From Sipunculus nudus (lineage: Eukaryota; Annelida; Sipuncula; Golfingiida; Sipunculidae), in contig CM049311.1 in the NCBI GenBank assembly GCA_026874595.1, forward strand, positions 53,695,676 to 53,759,675: 64,000 bases of DNA. The letters run 5' to 3'. A program made the translations under genes and the position numbers. Positions 1-11,888 of the stretch are shown piece by piece. Position 1 is the first letter of the stretch. Each line of letters opens with the position of its first letter. The notes beneath the pieces were generated by a model. That model saw nothing but the letters and a program-made list of their open reading frames with translations. It was not told where the DNA came from and searched no databases.

Positions 1-3000
1 ATTAAACCATACCACTGGGTGTGATGATGACAGTATTTTCTTTGAGATATATATAAAACCTTACCACCGGGAATAATGATGACAGTATTTTCTTTGAGAT
101 ATATATAAAACCTTACCACTGGGTGTGATGATGACAGTATTTTCTTTGAGATATATATTAAACCATACCACTGGGTGTGATGATGACAGTATTTTCTTTG
201 AGATATATATAAAACCTTACCACCAGGAATAATGATGACAGTATTTTCTTTGAGATATATATAAAACCTTACCACCGGGAATAATGATGACAGTATTTTC
301 TTTGAGATATATATAAAACCTTACCACTGGGTGTGATGGTGACAGTATTTTCTATAAGATATATTAAAAACCTTATCCCTAGGGGTGATGATGACATTAT
401 TTTCTTTGAGATATATTCAAAACCTTATCCCTAGGGGTGATGATGAGATTATTTTCTTTGAGATATATAAAAAACCTTACCACTAGGTGTGATGATAACA
501 GTATTTTCTTTAAGATGTTTATAAACCTTACCTTTAGGTGTGATGATGACAGTATTTTCTTTGAGATAAATATAAAACCTTACCACTGGGTGTGATGATG
601 ACAGTATTTTCTTTGAGATATATATAAAACCTGACCACTGGGTGTGATGATTACAGTATTTTCTTTGAGATATATATAAAACCTTACCACTGGTGTGATG
701 ATGACAGTATTTTCTTTGAGATATATATAAAACCTTACCACCAGGAATAATGATGACAGTATTTTCTTTGAGATATATATAAAACCTTACCACTGGGTGT
801 GATGATGACAGTATTTCTTTGAGATATATATAAAACCATACCACTGGGTGTGATGATGACAGTATTTTCTTTAGGTATATATAAAACCATACCACTGGGT
901 GTGATGATGACAGTATTTTCTTTGAGATATATATAAAACCTTACCACCGGGAATAATGATGACAGTATTTTCTTTGAGATATATAAAAAACCTTATCACT
1001 GGGTGTGATGATGACAGTATTTTCTTTGAGATGTATGTATATAAAACCTTACCACTGGGTGTGATGATGACAGTATTTTCTTTGAGATAAATATAAAACC
1101 TTACCACTGGGTGTGATGATGACAGTATTTTCTTTGAGATATATATAAAACCTGACCACTGGGTGTGATGATTACAGTATTTTCTTTGAGATATATATAA
1201 AACCTTACCACTGGTGTGATGATGACAGTATTTTCTTTGAGATATATATAAAACCTTACCACCAGGAATAATGATGACAGTATTTTCTTTGAGATATATA
1301 TAAAACCTTACCACTGGGTGTGATGATGACAGTATTTCTTTGAGATATATATAAAACCATACCACTGGTTGTGATGATGACAGTATTTTTTTTAGGTATA
1401 TATAAAACCATACCACTGGGTGTGATGATGACAGTATTTTCTTTGAGATATATATAAAACCTTACCACCGGGAAAAATGATGACAGTATTTTCTTTGAGA
1501 TATATAAAAAACCTTATCACTGGGTGTGATGATGACAGTATTTTCTTTGAGATGTATGTATATAAAACCTTACCACTGGGTGTGATGATGACAGTAGTTT
1601 CTTTGAGATATATATAAAACCTTACCACTGGGTGTGATGATGACAGTATTTTCTTTGAGATATATATAAAACCTTACCACTGGGTGTGATGATGACAGTA
1701 TTTTCTTTGAGATATATATTAAACCATACCACTGGGTGTGATGATGACAGTATTTTCTTTGAGATATATATAAAACCTTACCACCGGGAATAATGATGAC
1801 AGTATTTTCTTTGAGATATATATAAAACCTTACCACTGGGTGTGATGATGACAGTATTTTCTTTGAGATATATATTAAACCATACCACTGGGTGTGATGA
1901 TGACAGTATTTTCTTTGAGATATATATAAAACCTTACCACCAGGAATAATGATGACAGTATTTTCTTTGAGATATATATAAAACCTTACCACCGGGAATA
2001 ATGATGACAGTATTTTCTTTGAGATATATATAAAACCTTACCACTGGGTGTGATGGTGACAGTATTTTCTATAAGATATATTAAAAACCTTATCCCTAGG
2101 GGTGATGATGACATTATTTTCTTTGAGATATATTCAAAACCTTATCCCTAGGGGTGATGATGAGATTATTTTCTTTGAGATATATAAAAAACCTTACCAC
2201 TAGGTGTGATGATAACAGTATTTTCTTTAAGATGTTTATAAACCTTACCTTTAGGTGTGATGATGACAGTATTTTCTTTGAGATAAATATAAAACCTTAC
2301 CACTGGGTGTGATGATGACAGTATTTTCTTTGAGATATATATAAAACCTGACCACTGGGTGTGATGATTACAGTATTTTCTTTGAGATATATATAAAACC
2401 TTACCACTGGTGTGATGATGACAGTATTTTCTTTGAGATATATATAAAACCTTACCACCAGGAATAATGATGACAGTATTTTCTTTGAGATATATATAAA
2501 ACCTTACCACTGGGTGTGATGATGACAGTATTTCTTTGAGATATATATAAAACCATACCACTGGGTGTGATGATGACAGTATTTTCTTTAGGTATATATA
2601 AAACCATACCACTGGGTGTGATGATGACAGTATTTTCTTTGAGATATATATAAAACCTTACCACCGGGAATAATGATGACAGTATTTTCTTTGAGATATA
2701 TAAAAAACCTTATCACTGGGTGTGATGATGACAGTATTTTCTTTGAGATGTATGTATATAAAACCTTACCACTGGGTGTGATGATGACAGTAGTTTCTTT
2801 GAGATATATATAAAACCTTACCACTGGGTGTGATGATGACAGTATTTTCTTTGAGATATATATAAAACCTTACCACTGGGTGTGATGATGACAGTATTTT
2901 CTTTGAGATATATATTAAACCATACCACTGGGTGTGATGATGTCAGTATTTTCTTTGAGATATATATAAAACCTTACCACCGGGAATAATGATGACAGTA

Positions 3001-4581
3001 TTTTCTTTGAGATATATATAAAACCTTACCACTGGGTGTGATGATGACAGTATTTTCTTTGAGATATATATTAAACCATACCACTGGGTGTGATGATGAC
3101 AGTATTTTCTTTGAGATATATATAAAACCTTACCACCGGGAATAATGATGACAGTATTTTCTTTGAGATATAAATAAAACCTTACCACTGGGTGTCATGA
3201 TGACAGTATTTTCTTTGAGATATATATAAAACCATACCACTGGGTGTGATGATGACAGTAGTTTCTTTGAGATATATATAAAACCTTACCACTGGGTGTG
3301 ATGATGACAGTATTTTCTTTGAGATATTTATAAAACCTTACCACTGGGTGTGATGATGACAGTATTTTCTTTGAGATATTTATAAAACCTGACCACTGGG
3401 TGTGATGATGACAGTATTTTCTTTAAGATGTTTATAAACCTTACCTTTAGGTGTGATGATGACAGTATTTTCTTTGAGATATATATAAAACCTTACCACT
3501 GGGTGTGATGATGACAGTATTTTCTTTGAGATATATATAAAACCTTACCACTAGGTGTGATGAATACAGTATTTTCTTTGAGATATATATAAAACCTTAC
3601 CACTGGTGTGATGATGACAGTATTTTCTTTGAGATATATATAAAACCTTACCACCAGGAATAATGATGACAGTATTTTCTTTGAGATATATATAAAACCT
3701 TACCACTGGGTGTGATGATGACAGTATTTCTTTGAGATATATATAAAACCATACCACTGGGTGTGATGATGACAGTATTTTTTTTAGGTATATATAAAAC
3801 CATACCACTGGGTGTCATGATGACAGTATTTTCTTTGAGATATATATAAAACCATACCACTGGGTGTGATGATGACAGTAGTTTCTTTGAGATATATATA
3901 AAACCTTACCACTGGGTGTGATGATGACAGTATTTTCTTTGAGATATTTATAAAACCTTACCACTGGGTGTGATGATGACAGTATTTTCTTTGAGATATT
4001 TATAAAACCTGACCACTGGGTGTGATGATGACAGTATTTTCTTTAAGATGTTTATAAACCTTACCTTTAGGTGTGATGATGACAGTATTTTCTTTGAGAT
4101 ATATATAAAACCTTACCACTGGGTGTGATGATGACAGTATTTTCTTTGAGATATATATAAAACCTTACCACCAGGAATAATGATGACAGTATTTTCTTTG
4201 AGATATATATAAAACCTTACCACCGGGAATAATGATGACAGTATTTTCTTTGAGATATATATAAAACCTTACCACTGGGTGTGATGGTGACAGTATTTTC
4301 TATAAGATATATTAAAAACCTTACCACTGGGTGTGATGATGACAGTATTTCTTTGAGATATATATAAAACCATACCACTGGGTGTGATGATGACAGTATT
4401 TTTTTTAGGTATATATAAAACCATACCACTGGGTGTGATGATGACAGTATTTTCTTTGAGATATATATAAAACCTTACCACCGGGAATAATGATGACAGT
4501 ATTTTCTTTGAGATATATAAAAAACCTTATCACTGGGTGTGATGATGACAGTATTTCTTTGAGATATATATAAAACCTTAC
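1..4581 (-). repeat. 52-bp minisatellite carrying an exon end and a 5' splice site
   Basis: About 88 head-to-tail units of about 52 bp, continuing past the left edge. Read on the minus strand, a typical unit is GTCATCATCACACCCAGTG followed by GTAAGGTTTTATATATATCT and CAAAGAAAATACT. The first 19 bases equal the last 19 bases of the adjoining tomosyn exon, and GTAAGG equals its splice donor. The unit is therefore a duplication of the exon-intron junction. Variants include a form with CCCGGTGGTAAGG, a GTATGG donor form, and forms in which the donor GT is lost (GATAAGG, GTCAGG). Units fall into larger blocks. Long minus-strand open frames exist because the unit has few stops in any frame. They are not independent genes. 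Confidence 0.95.
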
Positions 4582-4582
4582 C
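4576..4582 (-). promoter_or_regulatory. Native 5' splice site of the tomosyn exon
   Basis: G|GTAAGG at the exon boundary. It is placed here because the frame leaves the exon in phase 1 after PS-G, where the vertebrate protein continues in the next exon, and because unique exon sequence stops being repeated at this point. The same 7-mer recurs about every 52 bp further into the intron. Confidence 0.8.
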
Positions 4583-4704
4583 ACTGGGTGTGATGATGAC
4601 TGGTTGTGTTTTTCGCTGTTCACCCTCTGCTGCAAGATTCAGCACGATTACAAGAACAGAGCCCAAACTGGTACCCACCCATAGGCAAGGACTAGTGAAC
4701 ACAT
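4582..4704 (-). CDS. STXBP5: Tomosyn exon (C-terminal beta-propeller part, CLWVGTSLGS segment)
   Basis: Internal exon of tomosyn, the cytosolic R-SNARE-like protein that binds syntaxin/SNAP-25 and inhibits vesicle priming. The frame gives D-VFTSPCLWVGTSLGSVLVI then VLNLAAEGEQRKTQPVIITP and SG. This is close to the vertebrate segment with CLWVGT.LG.VLVI.LNLP..GEQR and QPVIVSPSG. The acceptor is a TGATGGTTTCAG tract ending at 4705. The donor is GTAAGG at 4576-4581. Length is 123 bp with phase 1 at both ends, matching exon 42573-42689, so the join reads TRKQ-D-VFTSPCLW. The donor side opens directly into the 52-bp array, so the true donor is followed by dozens of copies of itself. Identification is secure; the paralogue (STXBP5 versus STXBP5L) cannot be assigned. 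Confidence 0.95.
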
Positions 4705-5277
4705 CTGAAACCATCATACAGACATTAAATCCTGGTTCTGTCATAAAGACAACCAGAACAAATTAAGAATTACATGTAAAGTGATATATTGACATCAAAA
4801 CCTCCCTTGGTCATACATGTATTATCTGGCATTATAAAAACATTGTTACTGAAATCAGTATTATACATACACTCAGATGCCCTTCTAACACAGTAGGAAA
4901 TATTCCTGTCCCAGGGTTTCTGTGTTCAGTAATGATTGGGATTAAGAAGGCATTAACGTCAGCTCCTTGAGCATCGACAAATCTATAACTTTTACAGTTA
5001 TTTCATAAAATAATTCACTATAATACTTTGTTTCTGCAACAATGTTGGGATGAGTGATTTGTCTGAGTATCTCAGGGTCCTTCCCACCCTGTTTATCATA
5101 CATCTAACAAAGCTGGACATTTACTGGATTTATACAGCAAATGACACTATCTGCATAAGGACTTAGGTCCAGGGCCTGTCGACGACACTGTTGACTGAAT
5201 GATGCTGATGGTTACCATATGATAAAAATGCTCAGTTATTATTATATTAAAGGTGCCCATTCACCTACCTTTTGAAA
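4705..5277. other. Unique intron sequence upstream of the 3' tomosyn exon
   Basis: No repeat family and no convincing reading frame were seen. It holds the polypyrimidine tract and presumably the branch point for the acceptor at 4705. Confidence 0.6.
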
Positions 5278-7005
5278 AACAAGGGACCCATGGGTCACGG
5301 CACTCAGCTGAAGTTTGAAATTTTTGCAAATGCAAAATATTCTATTGTAATGTTTTTCATATATACAAGCATATGAGGAGCTTAGAGGAAAGGGGCCTTC
5401 CTACTTGAATATAATAAAGTTCTAAATATATGACTGCAAACATAATACTCTGACAAGTCTGTCATGAAGAAAAACAGTAGAAGTTTTGAGATACTGTGAT
5501 GCATATGATAAATTTACAGATGGACAGGCAAGTGGACAGAATAGACTAATACCTTTATTTCATTTTCAAGGGAATAATGCATTTAAGTTTATATTTAAGC
5601 CTATTTTTTTAAAATATCCACATTTTCCATTAACAGTTTTTATCAGATTCATTTTTTTATTTACAAGTTTTATAAACTTGAAATAAAAAATATGAAAATA
5701 CAAGTTAAAATATCAGAATTCTAAGTTGCAATCATTATTTATCCAGAGTGTAGCTCATATCGGGTCATATTATGCATACAAATATATTTTATTATTTTTT
5801 AAATAAAAAAAGTTTTATCTGAATTTAAAAGAAAACTAGAATACTGGTAGTTGACAAGCTGTGTATCCGCCAAAATCAGAGTAGGACGGATGAAGTGAGG
5901 CATGAGTTGAGTGGCAAGGAGAATTAGAGTTACATGTGTTACATATTAGAATTGATGTCTGCCACATAAACATGATTGTAGGTGGCGCCACCTGTTATTT
6001 GAACGAGAAACTATCCAAGATGTATACACCTGCAAAATTTTAGGTGGAAAAGTCAAACCACTGCAGAGATATGAGTGATTTTATCCCACAGCAGACAAAC
6101 AGATTGATGCTGTGCAAAAATGGCTGCAGGTGGTGCCACCATTTTTGTGTATTATATAAAGCTATCCAAGGGCTACATTTGTGTAAAATTTTTTTCCTAA
6201 TTGGTCGAACGAGTCCTGAGATATAATCATGGATGTCTACAGCGTGAACGTGAAAGAAGGTGGCGCCAACTGTCATAAAATCAAGAAAGCTATCTAGGAT
6301 GTATAGGCTTGCCGAATTTCAGGTGAATTAATCAAACCACTAATCAAAGGGCTACATTTGTAACAATTTTTTTTTCCTGATCAGTCAAACGGATCCAAAG
6401 ATATGTGGATTTATGTGTGGAAACAAGACCCACAAACGGATGCTTGGCAGAGAGGAAAGGTCAGAGGTCAACGCCAATTGGATAGGCACCAGTTCACATG
6501 TGACCAGATTATTGGTGTAAGTTTCAGAAAAATCCGTCTAGTAGTCTCAGAGGAGTTCTCAAGAAACAAATGCAGCAGCGGCGACGGAACCCAGTCAAAA
6601 ACATAGTATCCGCCAAAACGAAAAAATACCACAATTTGGCATCTTCAAGATTATTCCTTGAATCACTATTAAAATGTTTTGTACATTGGAGTTTTCAGTA
6701 CATGCTAAATTTTATTAACTGAAATAAAAGATTCAGTAAATCTAATAAAATAAAACCATTTTTTTTTTCAAATAAAGTATACACACTGTCAGTTGAATGA
6801 GGGACAAACAACATCATTGTGCTAATTAGTATCTCAGCTATAATTTTTTACTGGAATTAATAGTCAATTTCACACCTGGTGAAGTTTTTACTCTTCTGAA
6901 TTAAAGAATTACTTTATCTGATGAATATCCACACTTTCATATAGCAATACACCACTTTGTGGACACAATTAAGTGTGCACTTTAATCATTGTAACCCTTA
7001 AAATG
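5278..7005 (+). mobile_element. Alpha-family element, 3' end lost, split by a gamma Helitron
   Basis: Starts with AACAAGGGACCCATGGGTCAC followed by CACTCAGCTGAAG, the alpha 5' terminus with its GACCCATGGGTC palindrome. The interior (5500-5835 and 6627-7005) matches, in reverse, the interior of the copy at 14754-17907, and also 40073-40380. The alpha 3' hairpin is not found; similarity stops near 7005 where delta modules begin. A gamma element occupies 5836-6626. No coding capacity is evident. Confidence 0.7.
5836..6626 (-). mobile_element. Gamma Helitron-like element, copy A
   Basis: Nested in an alpha copy. The left end is CTAGAATACTGGTAGTTGAC and the right end has GTATCCGCCAAAACG. The host reads AAAAGAAAA|TAATGCC in the empty allele-like copies at 40241-40260 and (reversed) near 16770, so the element sits between A and T with no target duplication. 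Read on the minus strand, the element ends in a hairpin followed by CTAG, the usual Helitron 3' layout (CTRR). The interior has GGTGGCGCCACC-type modules and no transposase gene. Right boundary is uncertain by a few bases because of an A-run. Confidence 0.75.
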
Positions 7006-7029
7006 GGGCTCAAAAGTACCCCCTAGAAT

Positions 7030-7680
7030 AATGCAAAATTTGATACAAAGGCGCAAGTATCTGAATATAACTACTGCATTGATCACCATGATTCTTTGCA
7101 TGAATATTGATCATGGGATGTTCCATCAGTTCCTGCAAACTGGTGGCGCCACCTGTAATTTTCACAATATTCATGAATTTTTTTCTTTATTTTTGGTCCT
7201 TCAAAGAAGCTGTCATCTGTTGACAGGGCACAATTGTAACCGCTGGACCTGGATTTTTCTAACTTGACATCAAGGGAGGTCCATGAAAAGTCTCTCTGAA
7301 AACATGAAATTAGGTCTCTGTTACCCATATTCTTCATAGCAAGTACCCCTCAGACTAATAAAAAATTTGATACAAAAGCTCAAGTATCTGAATAACTAAT
7401 GCATTGATCTCCATGATTCTTTGCAGGCATATTGATCATGGAGTGTCAGATCAATTCCTGCAAACTGGTGGTGCCACTTGTATTTTTTCCAATTTTTTTC
7501 TTTATTTTTAAGACTTTCAAAGAAGCTGTCATCTATTAACAGAGCACATATTGAACTGCTTTACCTGGAATATTCTAACTTGACATCAAGGGAGGTCCAT
7601 GAAAAGTCTCCGTGTAAACTTTAAATTAGGTCTCTGTTACTCATATCCTCTGAGCTATGGGGCTGGTAAGTACCCCTAAG
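7030..7680 (+). repeat. Delta modules, two diverged ~320-bp units
   Basis: Units starting near 7030 and 7350 share TTTGATACAAA, CATGATTCTTTGCA, TTGATCATGG, CAGTTCCTGCAAACTGGTGG, and GACATCAAGGGAGGTCCATG. Related units are at 28148-28480 and 34831-35345. The first unit has a perfect GGTGGCGCCACC and the second a decayed GGTGGTGCCACT. No coding signal was seen. Confidence 0.75.
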
Positions 7681-8059
7681 AATAATTAACAAGGCCTACA
7701 GGCCCAATGCGAACCTGTGCATTGGGAAATACTCCAGGTATAATGCTTCAATGCTGGACCATTACTTCTCATGTATATGAACAATGCAAGTACTAAACAT
7801 TTTGAATATAAGAAACAATTACACAAACATCACTGCTGAAATTCTGGCATGGGTGCACACAACACACAAGGCCTACAGGCCTAATGCGAACCTGTGCAAT
7901 AAGATTACACCAGGTATAGTGCTTCAATGCTGGACCATTACTTTTCAAGAACATGTGTAACATGTATATGAACAATGCAAGTACTAAACACTTAGAACAA
8001 GAAACAATTAAACAAACATCACAGCTGCAATTCTGGCATGGGTGCACACAACACAAAAA

Positions 8060-9805
8060 CTAGAATATGGGTAGTCAACAAGTGACTATGTGTATCCTCC
8101 AAAATCAGAGTGGGAAAGGTGAAGTGAGGCATGGATTGAGTGGCAAGGGTAAATAGAGTGAGGTGTGTGGCATAATAGCCTGGATGTCTGCAGCCGAAAT
8201 GTGTATGTAGGTTGCGCCACCTACCAAAAATCCAGAAAGCTGTCCAAAATGTATAAACATGCAAAATTTTAGGCAGATAAGTCAAACCACTACTGAGATA
8301 TGAGTGATTTTAGCCCACGGCAGACAAACAGATGGACACTGTGCAAAAATGGTGGCAGGTGGCGCCACCAATTTTGTGTATGATTGAGAGATATGTGAGA
8401 TCTATACACATGCAAAATTTCAGGGGGATATGTCAAACCAGTCCTGATATATAAGCCTGAATGTGTGCAGCGCATACATGAATAAAGGTGGCGCCACCTG
8501 CCAAAAAAATCCAGAAAGCTATCCAAGATGTATAAACCTGCAGAATTTTAGGCTATTAAGTCAAACCGATACTGAGATATGGGTAATTTTAGCCCACGGC
8601 AAAAAAACAGACGGACGCTGTGCAAAAATGGTGGCAGGTGGCACCACCAATTTTGTGTATGATTAAGAGTTATGTGAGATCTACACATATGCAAAATTTC
8701 AGGGGGATATGTCAAACCAGTCCTGAGGTATAAGCCTGAATGTCTGCAGCGTATACATAAATATAGATGGCGCCACCTGCACAAATCCAGAAAGCTATCC
8801 AAGATGTAAAAACCTGCAAAATTTTAGGCAGATATGTCAAACCACTGCCTATTATGAGTGATTATATCCCACGGCAAACAATCAGAGGGACGCTGTGCAA
8901 AAATGATTGCAGGTGGCACCACCGCTTTTGCGTATAATAAAGAGCTATGTGAGATCTATAAACATGCAAAATTTTTGCCCAATCGGTCAAATGGTTCCTG
9001 AGATATGAGCTTGGATGTCTGCAGCATAAATTTGAATGTAGGTGGCGCCACCTGTAAAAAATCACGAAAGCTGTCAAGGATGTATAAACCTGCAAAATAT
9101 CAGGTGGATAAGTCAAACCACTGCCAAGATATGAGTGATTTTATCCCACGGCAGATGAACAGATAGACGCTGTGCAAAAATGGTTGCATGTGGCACCACC
9201 AGTTTTGCGTATGATAAAGAGCTATGAGAGATCTAAACACATGCAAAATTTTGGCCCAACTGGTCAAACGGTTATATAAAGAGATATGAGATTGGATGTC
9301 TGCAGCTTAAACGTGAATGTAGGTGGTGCCACCTGTCATAAAATCTTGAAAGCTGTCCAGGATGTAAACACATGCAAAATTTCAGATGGATAAGTCCAAC
9401 CAATGCAGAGATACGAGTGTTTTTATCCCAAGGCAGATGAACAGATGAACGCTGTGCAAAAATGGTTGCAGGTGGCGCCACCATTTTTAGTGTATGTTAT
9501 AAAGCTTTCCAAGGGCTACATTTGTGCAAAATCTTTAGCCTTATTGGTCAAACGGTTCCCGAGATATGTGGGTTTATGTGTGGAAACAGACGCACAAATG
9601 GACGCTGGGCAGAGAGGAAAGGTCAGAGGTCAATGAAAAATGAGGGCGCACCAGTTCACATGTGACTGATAATAATTCCGAATTTTTAAAAATTCTGCCC
9701 AGTGGTTATAAAGAAGTTCTCCGGAAACCTATGCGGCGATGCCGGCAGCGTCAGCGTCTGACTGAAATCATAGTATCCGCAAAACTCTGTTTTGGCGGAT
9801 ACAAT
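8060..9805 (-). mobile_element. Gamma Helitron-like element, copy B
   Basis: Left end CTAGAATATGGGTAGTCAAC, right end GTTTTGGCGGATAC at 9790-9803. Host flanks join as ..CACAACACAAAAA|TGATTGTAGCTGG.., which is the uninterrupted sequence at 21427-21450. The interior is a run of roughly 120-bp and 240-bp modules, each with a GGTGGCGCCACC-type palindrome and phrases such as CTGTGCAAAAATGG and GGATGTCTGCAGC. It is longer than copies A, C and D through module number. No coding gene. Confidence 0.8.
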
Positions 9806-11888
9806 GATTGTAGCTGGCACCACCAGTCTTATATACAACAAAGAGATATATAAATATGCTCAATGTCAGACTGATATGTCAAACCCCTCCCGTGAAATAA
9901 GCAGGGACATACACTGTGCAAAAATTACTGTAGGTGGCGCCACCAGCCTTGTACACTATAAAGCTACCTGATATGTATAAACATGCCAAATTTTAGGCTG
10001 ATGTATCAAATTCCTCTGTAGAAATAAGCAGGCGCATACACTGCAAAAGTCAATGTAGGTGGCACCACCTGTCTTGTAAGAATACCAACATGTCTTATGA
10101 GAATACCATCAAAGACACATAGACAGGTAAAAAATATCAGTCCAATAAATCAAACTTCCCAAGAGTTTGATGCACTGGGCTGACAAGGCTTAGGTGAGTA
10201 AGGCAGTTGCCCCCGAGTGACCTGTGACAAATTGCTGCCTCAAGCTACTGCACTGAGTGAACTCTTGACCTGCACCTGGCTAGACTGAGTGAACTTTTGA
10301 CCTGTACCTGGCTGCACTGAGTGAACTCTTGACCTGTTGCATAATCTGACAAAGTTGGCAGTCTGCCAAAGCTATAAATAGATTTAGGCTAAACTTTGGT
10401 ACCAAATATGATGCAGTGAGCCAAAGCTATAAATAGAATGCAGCTACTGCACTGAGTAAAATCTTGACCTATACCTGGCTGCAGTTCTTCCAATCCTGGC
10501 ACTGTGCCAAAATTAATTATAGAGCTGACATCATCTTGGCTAAAGGCCAACATCAAGGCACTGGCAATCTGCCAATGGTAAACCAAGTGCTGCCATCTGT
10601 ACACAAAAGTGGTCCCTACTTGAAATAACTTTAAATTTATTTTTCCAATACAAAATGCTTTTCAGCTGACTTTTTATAAAAAAGAAATCAAGAATATATG
10701 TAAAATTATTACGGATGCATACTGAATGCAAAATTAAAATACAGATATATCTCACTGATGGCAAACTCTTGAATTAAGTTGAGTAGGGATACCAATAATT
10801 TATAATCCACGTTCAGTTGTCTTTATATAGCCACAGAGAGCTGAATATACTTGATTGTAACATTGCCTGGTATGATGAATCATAAATTTAAAATTTTTAA
10901 AAGCTTTTAAAAAAACTTTCTTGTCAATATTAACTAAAGATAACCTTAAATCTAAATGTCTAGTGGCATGATGTAATAGATGCTGATAAACTGGTGCCAG
11001 GCTAGATGTAACAGCATAACACAGCTAACATATATGGTAAAATGACTCAATTCAATCTCCATAATTCAGCCAAAAATCATTCATGTGGAACCTTTAATGA
11101 CAATTATAATAAGAATTATGGTAGGGATTATTCTTGTAAAATATTTAACAAACTGGCTTCAGTGGCATCAGTCGAAAAACGTTTCGCAGGTTTATAACTC
11201 ATATAGTAAGATACAGCAAACTGTTCAGCTTCCCGTAACTCAGCCAAAAAGCACTGAACCAAAACCATTTGTAACATTACCTGAGGATAATTAATGTGCA
11301 AGATTTAAGAATTTGGCCCAGTGGTTTTGAGAAGAAGATCTTTGTGCCACTGAGCTAAAATGGGCTGTTATGGCATATGATTAAATTCAGCTTCCCATAA
11401 CTTAGCCAAAAGTCACTGAAAAGAGACCATTTGAACAAACTTCAGAAAGCACTACCCTAGAATCATTTCTGTGCGATATTAAACATTTTGGCCATATGGT
11501 TTAAGAGAAGAAGTTTTTTGTAGCCCTCAGTGTGATACAGGCACTGTCGACCCTGTACAAAAAAGGCCGATGCAGGTGGCGCCACCAATACCTCAATTTC
11601 AAATATGACCTATGTGACCAACATTGGCAAAAAATTTGGTGATGATAGCTACAGCCGTTTCTGAGATTTAAATTTTAATATGCTTTTTTGCACAGTTAAC
11701 AAAGTTCAACCTCCTGTAACTCAGCCAAAAATCTTCGAACTGGAACCATTCGAACAAACTTGAGAAAGATTGTTCCAGGGATCATTTCTGTAAAATATTG
11801 GACAATTTGGCTGGACAGTTTCGGAGAAGAAGATTTTTAAAGCTTTTCTAGCTTTTTCCCTATAAAATCTAAGAAAATGCAGTTAGAA

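Noticed and set aside
449-4429. Many minus-strand open frames of 70-181 codons
   Set aside because: They are translations of the 52-bp array in rotating frames, not separate genes.
1-4581. CRISPR array
   Set aside because: Units are directly contiguous without unique spacers, and the genome is eukaryotic with introns.
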